Source of the DNA: Perilla frutescens
Lineage: Eukaryota; Streptophyta; Magnoliopsida; Lamiales; Lamiaceae
Assembly (NCBI GenBank): GCA_026008535.1
Contig: BRKX01000003.1
Span: forward strand, 60,723,001-60,787,000
Direction: 5' to 3'
DNA: 64,000 nucleotides
Shown: one piece after another, positions 37,098 to 49,088 of the stretch
Position numbering within the stretch: position 1 is the first letter of the stretch
Layout: each line of letters begins with the position of its first letter
Program-made: the position numbers and the translations under genes
The notes under the pieces: generated by a model
What the model saw: the letters and a program-made list of their open reading frames with translations, nothing else
What the model was told of the DNA's origin: nothing
Database searches by the model: none

Positions 37098-37925
37098 ATA
37101 CACACTTAGCATTACAATGGATTAAATATAACATAAGATTAATTATAAGTGTTAATATTGTAAATTTACTAGATATTTATAAATGTATAACATATTTACT
37201 AGTATTATATATCAATCATGTTTTTATAATTAATATAAATTGTATAAAATATTATAAACTTACTAAATATTACAAATTTGAAATCTTTTACTTATAAATC
37301 GTAAGAATTATTTACTACGTATTTACTAAATAAGAACACACTTAGCATTACAATGCATTAAGTATAACATGAGATTAATTATAAGTGTTAATATTGTAAA
37401 TTTACTAGATATTTATAAATGTATAACATATTTACTAGTATTATATATCAATCATGTTTTTATAATTAATATAAATTGTATAAAATATTATAAACTTACT
37501 AAATATTACAAATTTAATTTGAAATCTTTTACTTAGAAATCGTAAGAATTATTTACTAAATATATATTAACTAAGAACACACTTAGCATTACAATGCATT
37601 AAGTATAACATAAGATTAATTATAAGTGTTAATATTGTAAATTTATTAGATATTTATAAATGTATAACATATTTACTAGTATTATATATCAATCATGTTT
37701 TTATAATTAATATAAATTGTATAAAAATATTATAAACTTACTAAATATTACAAATTTGAAATCTTTTACTTAGAAATTGTAAGAATTATTTACTAAGTAT
37801 TAATTAAGAACACATCTAATTATCATTACTATGCATTAAGTATAGCATAAGATTAATTATAAGTGTTAGATATTTACATATATATCACATTTACTAAGTA
37901 TTATATATCAATTATCGATAATTCA
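37098..37925. repeat. Tandem satellite, ~235-bp period, about 3.5 copies
   Basis: The block starting ACACTTAGCATTACAATG begins at about 37101, 37336 and 37578. A shortened, more diverged fourth copy begins near 37809. Spacings are about 235, 242 and 231 bp. Each contains ATATATCAATCATG and TTTATAATTAATATAAATTG. The repeat is extremely AT-rich and no coding is seen. Confidence 0.9.
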
Positions 37926-37957
37926 CATATACATATATTTATATAATATCACAAATA

Positions 37958-38346
37958 TACCGGTATATACCGTTAGTTCAGCATATACCGTTGGTGCGGT
38001 ATATGCCGGTATACCGTTATACCGGCATATACCGCACCAACGGTATATACCATTACAACGATATATGCCGAACTAACGGTATATACCGCACCTACGGTAT
38101 ATGCCGAACTAACGGTATATGCCGAATTAACGGTATATACCTTAAAAATTCAGTATACCGTCGGTATCGGTATACGCCGGTATACCTTGGTTTTTAAAAT
38201 TCTATATCGTTATCTTACCGAAAAATCTCGGTACGATATCATACCTTACCGAAAATACCGGTATACCTTAAAGTTCGGTATTTTGATATTTTTTTCGATA
38301 CGATAAGTGCGGTATGACGGTATAACGGTATTTTTTCCCAGCCCTA
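37958..38346. mobile_element. GGTATA-rich minisatellite ending in a hAT-like terminus
   Basis: Words of the type CGGTATATGCCGAACTAA repeat with a period of about 20 bp in both orientations between 37958 and 38195, giving strong hairpin potential. The right edge reads, on the minus strand, TAGGGCTGGGAAAAAATACCG, the terminal style of hAT-related non-autonomous elements. A matching left terminus was not found, so it is probably truncated. Confidence 0.55.
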
Positions 38347-38462
38347 ATCAAGTGTCTCTTCTTGTGTCTTTTTGACCATTTGTTTTAGTCTGGATAATTT
38401 TTCTCAACGTAACACAGTAATGAATAATAAGTTTTGAAATTCTATAAGGAGATAAAATTAAA

Positions 38463-38695
38463 TACATTAATTTCATGATTTTCAATTTGAAACATCTTCC
38501 TTGCTCTAGGGTGCAAGAATCAAGTACATTCATTTCACGATTTCAATTTCAAGCACATCTTTCTTATTTTAGAGTGCTGAAATCATGTATATTAATTTCG
38601 TGTGAACTTCCATGTATATTTATATATATAATTTTCAATTTTAAGCACTTTTTATTTTTATTTTTTTTTGCTTTAGGGTGCTGAAATAAAGTAAT
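38463..38695. repeat. Imperfect tandem repeats upstream of gene B
   Basis: Three to four diverged units of about 60-70 bp share ATTAATTTCATG / CGATTTCAATTT, AAGCAC.TCTT and a TAGGGTGCTGAAAT-type block (38508, 38570, 38671). They lie within 400 bp of the start codon at 38851, that is, in the promoter region of the second alpha-glucosidase gene. Confidence 0.65.
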
Positions 38696-38850
38696 AAATA
38701 AATTAATGATATTAAACTCACGGCACCCTAAAAAAATTAACTTGAACTTTCGAAAATCACCAAATTAATGCACTTAATCTCAAGACTTTTGAAAAGTTGT
38801 ATTATAAATTACTGCATCACTCAAGAAAAATAATATACTCATACACGAAA

Positions 38851-41800
38851 ATGATCAACGCAAAATACAATACTCGTGAATTTCTTTTACTTTGTTTCTT
38901 GATTTTCTTCACATCTTTCATTAAAGCAGATGATCAACAAGAACTCGTTGCAAATGGTTACCGCGTCCAATCGGTAAACGCCGATTCGTCGGGAAAATCA
39001 TTGAAAGCAATTCTTCAGCTCATCGACGGTAACAATTCCTCCGTTTACGGCCCTGACATTCCTCTCCTCTCCCTCACCGTCAGGTACAATTCCTCGATGT
39101 AGAATAATATCTATTGTTCATTTACAGTTTACACACGTGTGGAATGGTTATTCTCGATTGTCTAAATTTTTGCAGCTTAGAAACGAAAGACCGTTTGCGA
39201 GTGACAATTACCGACGCCAACGCCACCCGTTGGGAAATCCCCAACGACATTCTCCCACGGCCGCCCCGCCCCGACAACCACTCCACACCCCACGCGCCAC
39301 TCCTCTCCGACCCCAGTTCCGACCTCGCCTTCACTCTCTTCAACACCACTCCCTTCGGCTTCGCTGTCGGCCGCAGCGGCTCCGGCGAGGCACTCTTCAA
39401 CGCCACGCCATCCAACAACTCCTCCTCCACGTATCTCGTATTCAAGGACCAATATCTCCAGCTGTCGTCGTCGCTGCCGCCGAACAACGCGTCTAATCTG
39501 TACGGCATTGGAGAGCACACGAAGGGGTCGTTCAAGCTCCAGCCTAGTGAGACGCCGCTCACGCTTTGGAATGCCGACATTGGTAGTATGAACACTGATT
39601 TGAATTTGTATGGATCACACCCTTTTTATATGGATGTGAGGCCCAATGGCGTAACTCATGGAGTTTTGCTGTTGAATAGTAATGGTATGGACGTTGTTTA
39701 TTCCGGCGATAGGATCACATATAAGGTCGTCGGAGGTATTCTTGATGTGTATTTCTTCGCCGGGCCGACGCCGGAATTGGTTATGGAATAGTACACTGAT
39801 CTCATCGGCCGCCCCGCTCCTATGCCTTACTGGTCTTTTGGTAAGTATCATGCATGTTTGTTTTCATTTCTATTCCATAATTTTCAATTCTTTTACTATG
39901 TAAAACACTCAAAAATATATATGTTTATTTTACTCATTTCTAATGCTATACATTCTATGACAATCATATAGCATCATTGAAATGAGACTCACACGCATCA
40001 ATTTAAATATTCATCACACAAAAACTAATATATTTTATTAAGATCGAAAAACCAATACATTTGCGGAAATGCTAAAAACTGGAAATTTAATCTGGACTCC
40101 GATCCTTTGTAGGATTTCATCAGTGCAGATATGGATACAAAGATGTGCACGATGTAGAGGGAGTTGTTGCTGGCTATGCAAACGCTAGCATTCCATTAGA
40201 GACGATGTGGACCGACATCGATTACATGGATTCTTACAAAGATTTCACTCTTGATCCAGTTAATTTTCCTGCCGATGAAATGAATAAATTTGTAGACCAG
40301 CTCCACAAAAATGGCCAGAAATATGTTGTCATTGTTGATCCCGGTAAGATTAATTAATTATGTGGATTACAACACGATCGAAAAGTGTACGTAACAGGAA
40401 ATCAATCTCATATATACCTGTAATTAATGTGCAGGTATCGGCATAAATGAATCGTATCCAACTTACCAGAGAGGATTACAAGCCGATATCTACATCAAGC
40501 GCGACGGCGTACCTTATGAAGGCCAAGTTTGGCCGGGAAAAACCTACTTTCCCGACTTCCTCAACCCTTCCTGCGAAGCATTCTGGACTAATGAGATCAA
40601 AATTTTCCGTGATCTTCTTCCTGTTGATGGCCTCTGGATCGACATGAACGAGCTCTCAAATTTCATAAGCTCGTCTCCCACTCAAAACTCATCTCTTGAT
40701 AATCCACCTTATCAGATCAACAACTCCGGGGGTAAGCGCCCCATCGGTGACAGAACTGTGCCGGCCACAGCTCTCCATTTTGGGAACGTCACAGAGTATA
40801 ATGTACACAATCTCTACGGATTTCTCGAGTCCAAAGCTACGAATGCTGCCTTAGCTAATGTGACTGGTAAAAGGCCATTTGTGCTGAGCAGATCGACTTT
40901 TGTAGGTGCAGGTAAATACGCTGCACATTGGACTGGTGACAATGCTGCTAGTTGGAACGACTTAGCTTACACAATCCCGAGCATCTTGAACTCGGGATTA
41001 TTTGGTATACCTATGGTTGGAGCTGATATATGTGGCTTCATAAGAGACACGAACGAAGAACTCTGCAGAAGATGGATTCAGGTTAGTTTATCTTGTTCTA
41101 ATTATTATCAACTAATTCACAAGAAAGTAGTGATCATATGTACATATGAAAATTGTTTTTGCAGTTAGGTGCATTCTACCCTTTTGCTAGAGACCACTCA
41201 GACAAAAGCAGCAGCAGACAAGAGCTATATCTTTGGGAATCAGTAACAGAATCAGCAAAGAAAGTGTTGGGACTTCGCTACAAGCTCCTACCTTACTTCT
41301 ACACCTTAATGCACGAGGCTCATTTTAAAGGCAACCCTATTGCTAGGCCTCTCTTCTTCTCCTTCCCTTCAGACCCCAACACTTATGGAATCAACGCGCA
41401 GTTTCTATTAGGGAAGGGAGTGCTCGTCTCGCCCGTGGTTGAGCAAGGAGCAGTGACTGTCAATGCATACATTCCTGCAGGAAACTGGTTCAACCTCTTC
41501 AACTATTCAAGCTCATTGAGCCTAAAGCAAGGGCAGTTCGTGCAGCTCGATGCGCCTGCTGATTTGATCAATGTACATGTTGGTGATGGCAACATACTAG
41601 CTATGCAAGGTGAAGCCATGACTACAGAAGCAGCGAGGGGGACTCCTTTCCATTTGGTGGTTGTGATGAGAGAGAGTGGGAATAGCTCTGGAGAGGTTTT
41701 CTTGGATAATGGAGATGATTTGGATTTTGCAGGTGAGGAAGGAAGATGGAGCTTCATAACTTTTGATGGTGGTTTGGCTGGAAATCAAGTGGTTCTTGAA

Positions 41801-42028
41801 TCTAAGGTTTTGAATGGGGATTTTGCTATGAGCCAGAACTGGACTATTGGTAGTGCCACCATTCTTGGATTGAAGAATTCTAACAACTCACAATGCCAAC
41901 TAGCTGCTGATAACAATGGATTCATAACGTTGGAGCTGTCGAATCTGAGTTTGCCTATTGGGAAAGAGTTTAAGATTCAGATCGACCCTTGTCAGAAAAA
42001 AACTCCTTTAGGGATTAGATTGAGCTAG
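38851..42028 (+). pseudogene. Alpha-glucosidase GH31 paralogue (gene B) with one premature stop
   Basis: Same exon layout as gene A: 38851-39083, 39176-39840, 40113-40343, 40435-41081 and 41165-42028, with identical lengths for exons 3 and 4 (231 and 647 bp). A signal peptide (MINAKYNTREFLLLCFLIFF) starts at 38851. All splice sites are good and all other codons are open, including LWIDMNELSN (Asp446) and HWTGDN. The single lesion is TAG at 39789-39791, codon 283, where gene A has CAG (MEQYTGLIGR). Without it the protein would be 879 residues. With it, translation stops before the catalytic barrel. It could be a recent pseudogene, an allele, or a sequencing error. Gene A and gene B share orientation and probably arose by tandem duplication. 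Confidence 0.88.
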
Positions 42029-42110
42029 GGGTTTTTATGGGGTTTTTTTTTTTTGGTGTGATTGAATAAGGTGAGAATGTATATTCCGTCATTTGTTAGC
42101 ATCATCAATG

Positions 42111-42116
42111 AATAAA
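42111..42116 (+). terminator. Candidate polyadenylation signal of gene B
   Basis: AATAAA about 85 bp after the gene B stop codon, a usual distance in plants. Confidence 0.5.
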
Positions 42117-45100
42117 TTTTGCATTTGGAATTTTATGTTACATATTTTGTCTTTTGACTATTAAATATAAGATTATAATTATAATTATTATCAAAATAAA
42201 AATTAATTATAATATAATGGATTATGTACCGTATTCAATATTTATCAACAAAAAATTCAAATAATTAACATTAATAATCAATTAATAACTGAACTAAAAA
42301 ATAATCATAACCCATAATTAATAATTGTAAAATTAAATTAAAACTCAATAAATTGAAATTAGAGAAATATAAAATCAAAATTAATCAATTTGATAGTGAA
42401 CCATAAAGATATAAGAAAAATGATAAATTATGTTCTTTGTTTATCTAATTAATTAATATTTTCGATCATCAAAAATTGGGCCCTCAAAACTTTAGTTTAG
42501 CCATCAAATTGTTGGGACTTTTTACTCTAATTTATTAATCCATGGAAAATACTTGCACGGAGAAGATGTATATATAAGCCTTATTTTATATGGGTGGGTC
42601 AAATTCGCGAGTCAATCCGAAAAAAAAAATCCGGCAATATCAATATCAACATCAACAGTAACACTAAAAAGTATCACTCAAAATTTGAAAAGTATCACAT
42701 ATATGTATCATTAAAGAGTAAGAAGTCTGCTACTCGTCTTAATTTTCTTGGGGAGGAGGGGGATTAGGGTTTATTTTGTGTTTTTTAGGATTTTTGGGAA
42801 GGTTTTAGGGGTTTATTTTATGTTTTTAAAGGTTTATTAATTTCATTTTAAGATATAAATTCATATTCATTTCAAATAAATTAAATCAATTCACTTTAAT
42901 TTTAGGGTATAATTTTTTATAGAACAAAACAAAATAAAAATAAAAATAGCAAGTGCGTGGATATAGGTGCACCTGACCTAAGGGGGTTGTGCACGTAAGT
43001 GCTTCTCATGATCCATTTATGGTCAGCCAAACTTTTTAGCATAAAGATTGATGTTAATTGGTTTAGAAATATAATATTAGGGAATTCAAATTTAACAGAG
43101 AATAGTAGAAGATTTTCCACCAACATTGTTGTTTGTGAGTTTGTCACACCTAAATTTTTAAGTATGATTTATCTCTTCTATGTGATTAATTTGCGGGTTA
43201 TTGAGATGAATTCATACTTGGATAATGATCGTGAGTTATTGTCAGTAGAAGATTTGATATTGATAGCGTGTAACGCGGTCACAAAATATGTGGGATAAAA
43301 AGATTTATGTACAAGAACGAAAGTGCCCACAGCATTAACAAATTTTCCTAGGTGCCATTCGATAAAGCATAATAATTAAAATTTTGAAATAATCTTTGTC
43401 CGTCCATTTGGAATTTAGGGTCACTTTCTACATTCTTACACTTTCAATTAATTAATATTTATCAAAAGTTGCTTTGTGTTTTTTAAGGGAAATTAAACAT
43501 ACTTTGTGTTATATCTTTCTTTTTTCTTTAATTTTTACCGACGGCTCACATTTCGCATCTTCAATTGGTATCTTCCCAAAATCCAATCTTTCTAATTTGA
43601 ATATTCGTCTAACAAACGTATTCAATCTTGTACCTAATTTTAATTAGACCAAAGACAGGTGCAACATATTTTCGATGGAAATTATATTTTTATTTTATTT
43701 TCGAGAATTTAATGGAAATGTTCTTGAAAGTTATATATATTATACAACAAATATATATAGCGATGTATGTTCCTATCATTTGTATACACATAACTAACAA
43801 AAAATCAGCTGATAACTTTGTCGCACATGGTGATAAAAGTTTTTTTTAGTACTCCACCAAATGTGAAACGATGAGATAAGTTAAATAAAATATATTATCG
43901 GATAAAATGCTAATCACGTCTAATGTCACATCAACTGTAAATTAGTAGATAGTTTTATGAAATTTAACAAGAACACAATGGAACTTGGAACTTTTTAATA
44001 TATCTCTTAACAATAACCCACGTCATCTCTAAAATATATCTCGTAACAACCTTTTTAGTTAATTCTTATTTTATTGAATACTAGACTTGAAAATTAAATC
44101 AATTAATTTGATAATTAATTGGTGTTCGATCACTTCTAAATTGTAATATATGATTAATTCGAGCTATATAGATCCAGTTAGCATGTCAAATGAACCCAAA
44201 AACTATATAAAACGAATAAAATAACTATAAAATTATAAAGTTTTTTTTAACACATAAAATTAATATATATAATGACTCGACTTAATCATATACCAAGCAT
44301 ATTTATGCTTGCAATTAATCTTAATTATATCAAGTCAATTGGACACGTCTCCATTTCACACAAGAGTTTCATCATTTGGGTATTCCCAAAACTACACAAA
44401 GACACCAATATTAATTAATACATGCTAAATGTATATTTATAATAATATCATGATATTCCATATACTAAACTAACAATATTAATTAATACATGAGAAAGTG
44501 TGCGTATATATATTTTTTATATAAAATACACGAGATGGAAAATATTGTAATATAGGATCGCAACCTTCATCAGTTAAAAAATTTAATTGCATTGCAAATC
44601 ATAAACTTTAATTAATTTCGGCAATTTGCAATTACAATACGATATTATAATTATTGTAAATAAAACATCACTTTTAGTTACTTTTGCAATTACAATATAT
44701 TCAATTTTTTTTTTGACAAATTAAATTCAATTCAATGTGTCTAACTAAATCTATATGTGGGTGTACAATCCACATATGCAAGCATGTTAAAAAATACGTA
44801 CAAACATATATGAATTTGGATTTTGGTACTGAATTGGCGAGAAAAAAAGTCCGATTGCTAGCTATAACTGCAAAAATTATTAAAAGTGTTATTTGTAACT
44901 TGATTACATGATCATGTAAATTCTAAAATGGCCTGTTTTTTAATACAAATAATGTTTTTTTTTAAAAAAAAACTTAATTATAACTAAGTATCGATCTGTA
45001 ACAACCTCGTTGATTAGATCAATCTCACTCTGTCGATATATACACATATGTTAACTTACACATGTATCTCTAAGAAAATTAATCATCATTAATTAAGTCT

Positions 45101-45130
45101 TACTTTTTGCTTAAAAGTAAAATCCCTCAG
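42117..45130. other. AT-rich intergenic region without recognised genes
   Basis: About 3 kb of AT-rich DNA. Open frames at 42999-43298 and 43628-43849 show no recognisable motif and have the codon make-up of random AT-rich sequence. No RNA gene or element boundary was identified. Confidence 0.5.
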
Positions 45131-45137
45131 TATATAT
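45131..45137 (+). promoter_or_regulatory. TATA box candidate for the inhibitor gene
   Basis: TATATAT lies 60 bp upstream of the ATG at 45197, implying a leader of roughly 30 bases. A second CATATATAG lies nearer, at 45171. Confidence 0.5.
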
Positions 45138-45196
45138 GACCCACAAATCATCTAATTTTTCTTAACTCTCCATATATAGCAAGAAAGAAAGAGAAG

Positions 45197-45700
45197 ATGA
45201 AACTCTCACTTCTTCTACTCACACTTCTTCAATTGCATGAAATCACACAACTCAAAGACCAAACCCTAATCGAAACCGCATGCAAAAACACCCCAAATTA
45301 CGACCTCTGCGTCTCCACCCTCCACGATTCTCCATCCAGCGCCACCTCAGACGTGGTGGGGCTCGGCCTCATTCTGGTGGACGTCGTCAAGTTAAAGACG
45401 GAGGCAGCCCTATCCGCCGTCGAAGAGATGAGGCGGTGCCACCCGGAAATGAGAGGCGCGCTGGACCAGTGCTGGATCTCGTACAAGGCGGTGCTCGTGG
45501 CGGACGTCCCCGAAGCCGTGGCGGCGCTGACGAAGGGTGTGCCGAAGTTCGCTGAGTTCGGGATGGCTGACGCCGCGTGGGAGGCGGAGATTTGTGAGGG
45601 CAGCTTCGAGATGACGGCGGTGACGCCGTTGAGCGGAGTTAATAAGGAGATTCACGACCTTGCTCAGGTTGCTGTTGGTATTATTAGAATTTTGCTTTGA
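45197..45700 (+). CDS. Pectin methylesterase / invertase inhibitor family protein
   Basis: 167 residues in a single exon, the usual size for this family. These four-helix-bundle proteins bind and block either pectin methylesterase or acid invertase in the cell wall or vacuole. A short hydrophobic N-terminus (MKLSLLLLTLLQL) suggests secretion. The conserved first disulphide pair is Cys29-Cys38 (ACKNTPNYDLC). The second pair is Cys92 and Cys133 (DQCWISYK and AEICEG), 41 apart as usual. Cys81 is an extra cysteine. DQCWISYKAVLVADV and AAWEAEIC match the invertase-inhibitor branch somewhat better, but which enzyme it targets cannot be settled from sequence. GC content rises sharply inside the ORF against an AT-rich background, as for a true exon. 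Confidence 0.88.
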   Translation: MKLSLLLLTLLQLHEITQLKDQTLIETACKNTPNYDLCVSTLHDSPSSATSDVVGLGLILVDVVKLKTEAALSAVEEMRRCHPEMRGALDQCWISYKAVLVADVPEAVAALTKGVPKFAEFGMADAAWEAEICEGSFEMTAVTPLSGVNKEIHDLAQVAVGIIRILL

Positions 45701-46123
45701 GAGTCTTTTCATGTAAACATATTAGTGATAAATATATATTGTTTAGATAAAAAATTGTTTGAGACTGTCTATTGTTTAAAACTTATAAGTACATCCATTA
45801 AGCTTATATTCTATTTTTCATGTATGTATGCAAGATCAAATATTTATGTATTTATGGATACTACTACCATATTTTATTTGGTCGTATACATAAAACCCGA
45901 CATCTTTTTGGCAAGTTAAGCGAAGCAAATATCATTTTTATTAGTTTTTTTTCTTCGTCGAGGGAAACTCATATAGGGTCAATCGTAATAATTTTTAGTC
46001 GCTTTAGACAAGTAGAAAAATGTAACTTTTTTTTTTGTCTTATAATTTAATAAAAATAGTCTTGTTTCTCCTAATATATATTTAGATTAATAATAAAGGC
46101 CTAATAATCAAACCCAAGCCCTA
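45701..46123. other. 3' flank of the inhibitor gene
   Basis: AT-rich sequence without a recognised gene. It probably holds the 3' UTR. Confidence 0.5.
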
Positions 46124-46264
46124 AACACAAAATACAGGGGTGTCCTGGTGGGGATGGCCTAATGGTGGAGTGAGGTTGCTTGAAGATCAAAGATTACGAG
46201 TTCGAATTTTCCCAATAACACAGGTCGGATGTGAGAGTAAAAAAAAAACACAAAATAAAGAGGT
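46124..46264 (+). mobile_element. Short tRNA-derived SINE with target duplication
   Basis: The flanks AACACAAAATACAGGGGTG (ending 46142) and AACACAAAATAAAGAGGTG (ending about 46264) form a 19-bp duplication with two mismatches. Between them lie a box A-like GGCCTAATGGTGG, a box B-like GAGTTCGAATTTT and a poly(A) tail, about 100 bp in all. It is shorter than the copies at 810 and 60677 and related to them at the 5' end. Confidence 0.75.
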
Positions 46265-46392
46265 GAAAATTTCGGTATTAACATGATTCAATCTCTACCT
46301 GCCATCTTATTTTGTGGCCACTTACCAACAGGCCAGACTTCACAGTTGAAATTATATATATAATACCATAAAAAAAAATTACATAGAATTAG

Positions 46393-47429
46393 GGCTGTAA
46401 ATGAGCCGAGTCGAGTCGAATACCTTTAAGCTCGAGTTCAACTCGTTTAAGATATACTCGGCTCAAGCTCGAGCTCGAGTTCGACTCGAGCTTCGAATTT
46501 GAGTTCGAGTTCGAGTTCGAGTTCGGCTCGGTTAAAAAAATTCATGATCGGGTTCGATTCGAGCTCGGCTCGAGTTCAACTCGATAAGGATATATGTTCA
46601 AGTTCGATTAAAAAACTTAACAAAAAGCTCGATTAAAGCTCGATAATAATAAAATTCGTGATCAAGTTCTTTTATTTTCTTTTCCAGGTTTTCTTTAATT
46701 TTGTTTATTTTTATTTTATTTACTTTATATTAATTACTTAATTATGTAATTGTAGTAATGATTGTTACTCATTTTATTATTTTTCATTATTAATATAGGA
46801 TATTCAAATTTTAATATATATTTACCTTAATTTGAATTAAAATTTCAAAATATTTTTTCGAATATAATTTATAAATCATAATTTACTCATATCTCATTTT
46901 TTTTTATCAATCATTCATTTTCACTTTTTATTTAAAATTTGTATTCATTAGTTGATTAGTAATTTCTCTCACTATCCATGATAGCTTATTATTTTTCTTT
47001 CAAACTTCAACATATAAATATTTTACAATCATCTTAATTCAAATTCAAATTTCAAAGTATTTTTTTATCATGCAATTTATAAATCATAATTCAAACATTT
47101 CTCATTTTCTTACTATTTTATCGATTATTCGTTTTCATTTTCATATAAATTGTAATCATATTAGTTGATTGATGTTATAGTTCATTATTCTTGTTAATTT
47201 ATTATTTTTTACTACACATTCACACATGTTCCAATTAATAAGTAAATATTTACAATAATCTTAATTCAAATACAAATTTTAAAGTTTTAAATAATATGAT
47301 TTATAAATCATAATTTATTTTTATTGTTATGTCTCAATTTTCTTTTATTTTATTGGTATATAAATTAAATATTTCAATGAGGCACGCTAAAGTATACATA
47401 ATATTTGTATATTATATAATAATTGAGTA

Positions 47430-47488
<59 letters not shown>

Positions 47489-48429
47489 CGAATCCAATGA
47501 ACTAAGTAATTATCAGACACTATTAATTGTTTGATATTGATTTTGATGAATAATTGTGATTTAATTCATTGTAATGATGTTTGTTTGATAACATAGGTTT
47601 AATCAAATTCATTTGTGTTTGTTTCATTATCAAATCTCAATTCTTAATTATAACTATAAACTATAATTTTATTTACCTCGTAATTAGATAGTTTTTTATT
47701 AGACTACTTCAAAATTCAAATATACTATTTTATATTAATATCATAACTAAATAAATTCTAAATATATATCTTAAAGTTGGATAATCAATTTTTCTATTAC
47801 ATTATTTTTTATCATATAAATCTATTTAAATATTTCTATTTTTTGTTTAATAAAATAAACTTAACTTAATGTTAATAAATATCATTAATTGATTCAGTTT
47901 TTTATGATAATATTAATTCTTAATTTTCGTATAGTTCATATAGTCTATTATTATTAATTGAATATATTTATCTGATAAATTGATAATATGATATTATATG
48001 TGTTTATATAAATATAATATCAGAATATAATATATAAATATTTGCATATATTTAAGTTTTAGAGAATTATTATAAAAATATTATTTGATTTAATTAACAT
48101 ACTTGTTAATAATTTGGTCGAGTGAGTATAATAACAAATTGAAATACATTTGGCTAATGTTTGAATCTTGTTAGGGGTGAAAATTTAATTTTTTAGCTTA
48201 TTTGTCAAAGCTCGATTAAGCTCGATTAAAAGTTCGATTACAAGCTCGCGAACTACTCGATAAAAGCTCATTTATAGTCGAACTCGAGCTACTCGTGAGA
48301 AGCTCAAGTTCGGCTCGAGAAAATTGTTGAGCTCGAATTCAGCTCGTTTAATAAACGATCAAGTTTCGATCGAACTTTTTTCAAGCCGATACCTGAGTAA
48401 TCCATGAACAGTTTGGTTCATTTACAGCC
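46393..48429. mobile_element. hAT-like non-coding element with CTCGAG-type subterminal repeats
   Basis: The ends are inverted: GGCTGTAAATGAGCC at 46393-46407 and its complement GGTTCATTTACAGCC at 48415-48429 (one mismatch in 15). Just inside both ends are many copies of GAGCTCGAGTTCGACTCG-like words (46400-46660 and 48205-48380), in opposite predominant orientation. The 1.5-kb middle is AT-rich and codes for nothing recognised. The outer flanks GAATTA/GAATCA resemble a damaged target duplication. This matches a common class of plant hAT-related non-autonomous elements. Confidence 0.7.
47434..47485. repeat. (AT)n microsatellite
   Basis: About 26 AT units inside the hAT-like element. Confidence 0.97.
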
Positions 48430-49083
48430 GAATCACTAAATTTCGCGTGATTTTTGGGACCTGAGGTGACCAAAAATATAAAAGAAACAGCCTGCACAAC
48501 CAAGATCTTTACCAAAGCTAATTTTGTTATTTTAAGTAGATAGAAGAAGCAGGGCACTCTGTTTTTATCACTGTAAGGTAAGGTCTCTGTTTTGGTCATA
48601 AAATAAAATGTATCCAACACTTGAAAATAAAAATTCCTTCCAACAACATCATACTGTCAAGAAAAATATATTTCCTTCAAAGTGTAACGCTTCATTTCTT
48701 GTCAATCAGAAATGAAACTCATATTGCACTTATTTGAATATGATGTAATGGCGATATTTTATACAGTATAGTAGGAAAAATGTTTATGTAACTTTACAAC
48801 CGTGAACCCACTATACAAATGAATTATTTCGATTATACAATTGATCTTCTTCAATTGATAATTTTAATAGCATTATGAAAGAAGTACAATTAATATATAA
48901 AACTGAGGTGAAATAACGAGTTTTTTAGTAAGATTAAACATTTCCAAATCAAGGACTAATATGATCGAACAACAACTTGGAAATGTCATATTTTGCTTCA
49001 TGGGATTGGCATCTACAGTCTACATAAGAATTTAATTTTGATTCTAAAAAAAAAAGACTTTAATTTAGAAAACACAAGTGAAG
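48430..49083. other. Intergenic spacer
   Basis: No gene recognised. The minus-strand open frame at 48381-48620 overlaps the hAT-like terminus and shows no motif. Confidence 0.5.
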
Positions 49084-49088
49084 GTCAG

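Noticed and set aside
37098..37925. CRISPR-like regular spacing
   Set aside because: Repeats are contiguous 235-bp satellite units in a plant genome, without short repeats and unique spacers.
39122..39595. Minus-strand 157-codon frame
   Set aside because: Antisense shadow of gene B exon 2, which is GC-rich and so open in several frames.
42999..43298. 99-codon open frame
   Set aside because: No recognisable motif and no promoter or splice evidence; could be chance.
45280..45555. Arg-rich 91-codon frame and antisense frames at 45298-45712
   Set aside because: Shadows of the GC-rich inhibitor gene.
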